Below are positions 63,274-64,000 of a stretch of 64,000 nt of DNA, one piece after another. This DNA is from Achromobacter deleyi (GTDB lineage: Bacteria; Pseudomonadota; Gammaproteobacteria; Burkholderiales; Burkholderiaceae_B): positions 4,960,001 through 5,024,000 of the forward strand of contig NZ_CP065997.1 of assembly GCF_016127315.1 (NCBI RefSeq), in the 5' to 3' direction. The position numbers were made by a program, and so were the translations under genes. Under the pieces are notes generated by a model. It was given only the letters and a program-made list of their open reading frames with translations, was not told the origin of the DNA and made no database searches. Numbering within the stretch: position 1 is the stretch's first letter; each line of letters opens with the position of its first letter.

Positions 63274-63311
63274 CTCCATCATCGATAACGCATTTCGAGG
63301 AGCACTACATC

Positions 63312-64000
63312 ATGACCGAAGCGAAGAAGCCCGAGTGGCGGCTGGAAACCATCGCCGTGCACGGCGGCTACAAGCCGGACCCGACCACGCGCGCGGTGGC
63401 CGTGCCGATCTACCAGACCGTGGCCTACGCCTTTGACGACACCCAGCACGGCGCCGACCTGTTCGACCTGAAGGTGGCGGGCAACATCTACACCCGCATC
63501 ATGAACCCGACCACCGACGTGCTGGAACAGCGCGTGGCGGCGCTGGAAGGCGGCATCGCCGCGCTGGCGCTGGCCTCGGGCCAGGCCGCCGTCACCTACG
63601 CCATCCTGACCATCGCCGAGGCGGGCGACAACATCGTCTCGTCCAGTACGCTGTACGGCGGCACCTACAACCTGTTCGCCCACACGCTGCCGCAGTACGG
63701 CATCACCACGCGCTTCGCCAACCCCAGCGACCTGGCCGCCTTCGAGGCGCAGATCGACGAGCGCACCAAGGCCATCTTCGCCGAATCGGTCGGCAACCCG
63801 CTGGGCAACATCACCGACATCGCCGCGCTGGCCGAGCTGGCCCACCGCCACGGCCTGCCGCTGATCGTCGACAACACCGTGCCGTCGCCGTACCTGCTGC
63901 GTCCGATCGAGCACGGCGCCGACATCGTGGTGCAGTCGCTGACCAAGTACCTGGGCGGCCACGGCACCAGCCTGGGCGGCGCCATCATCGACTCGGGCAA
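63312..64000 (+). CDS. metY: O-acetylhomoserine sulfhydrylase (partial, 3' end outside window)
   Basis: The first 229 residues are visible. Cys/Met metabolism PLP enzyme: [50 protein letters not shown], and the Schiff-base Lys212 in [10 protein letters not shown]. The N-terminus and spacing fit MetY rather than cystathionine gamma-synthase. Converts O-acetylhomoserine and sulfide to homocysteine. CGAGGAGCACTACATC precedes the ATG. Confidence 0.92.
   Translation, partial: MTEAKKPEWRLETIAVHGGYKPDPTTRAVAVPIYQTVAYAFDDTQHGADLFDLKVAGNIYTRIMNPTTDVLEQRVAALEGGIAALALASGQAAVTYAILTIAEAGDNIVSSSTLYGGTYNLFAHTLPQYGITTRFANPSDLAAFEAQIDERTKAIFAESVGNPLGNITDIAALAELAHRHGLPLIVDNTVPSPYLLRPIEHGADIVVQSLTKYLGGHGTSLGGAIIDSG

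Overview
The window is a high-GC chromosomal segment with tightly packed, often 4-bp-overlapping genes and no insertion sequence, phage gene, CRISPR array, tRNA or rRNA that I could see. Gene content (narK1K2GHJI-ppiC-moaA, narXL, Bug-type solute-binding protein, MocR and LysR regulators, RND pumps) and codon use point to a betaproteobacterium of the family Alcaligenaceae, most like Achromobacter or Bordetella. This placement is inferred from gene family resemblance; no search was run.

Left part (1-13.8 kb). A methionine-rich MXKDX repeat peptide, a YedY-like molybdopterin oxidoreductase and a YedZ-like cytochrome b lie divergent from a two-component system; together they resemble the periplasmic hypochlorite-scavenging system described in Azospira. 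A nitronate monooxygenase-type flavoprotein follows. Next is a mevalonate catabolism locus: degradative class II HMG-CoA reductase with all four catalytic residues, a TctA-type permease with a small membrane partner, and a divergent MocR regulator facing a palindromic operator. Then comes the anaerobic ribonucleotide reductase operon, in which the glycyl-radical segment of NrdD is encoded by a separate 60-codon gene between nrdD and nrdG.

Middle part (13.4-41 kb). An iron-regulated siderophore uptake island holds a PepSY-type reductase, a DUF3325 protein, an AraC regulator, a TonB receptor, an RhtX/YbtX-like MFS protein and a YbtP/YbtQ-like ABC pair, with two Fur-like boxes and two tandem 13-bp direct repeats 21 bp apart. 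It is followed by a Bug solute-binding protein with an M20 peptidase and divergent LysR; an MdtABC-like RND efflux operon; a fluoride riboswitch controlling a CLC-type fluoride exporter and a DUF190 protein; a LysR/FAD-monooxygenase pair; an unrecognised acidic protein; and nnrS under an NsrR-like operator.

Right part (41-64 kb). A nitrate respiration island runs narK1-narK2, narG-narH-narJ-narI-ppiC-moaA-carbonic anhydrase-mobB, narX-narL, then ubiU-ubiV-ubiT for oxygen-independent ubiquinone synthesis, which supplies the quinone that NarI oxidises. The narK1 and narG promoters share a 16-nt palindromic block and two further blocks at identical spacing. The window ends with an amino-acid ABC transporter whose two permeases are fused into one protein without a neighbouring ATPase, a class V aminotransferase-fold enzyme, and the start of metY. 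FNR/ANR-like boxes lie upstream of nrdD, between nnrS and narK1, and upstream of ubiU, tying several of these units to oxygen limitation.
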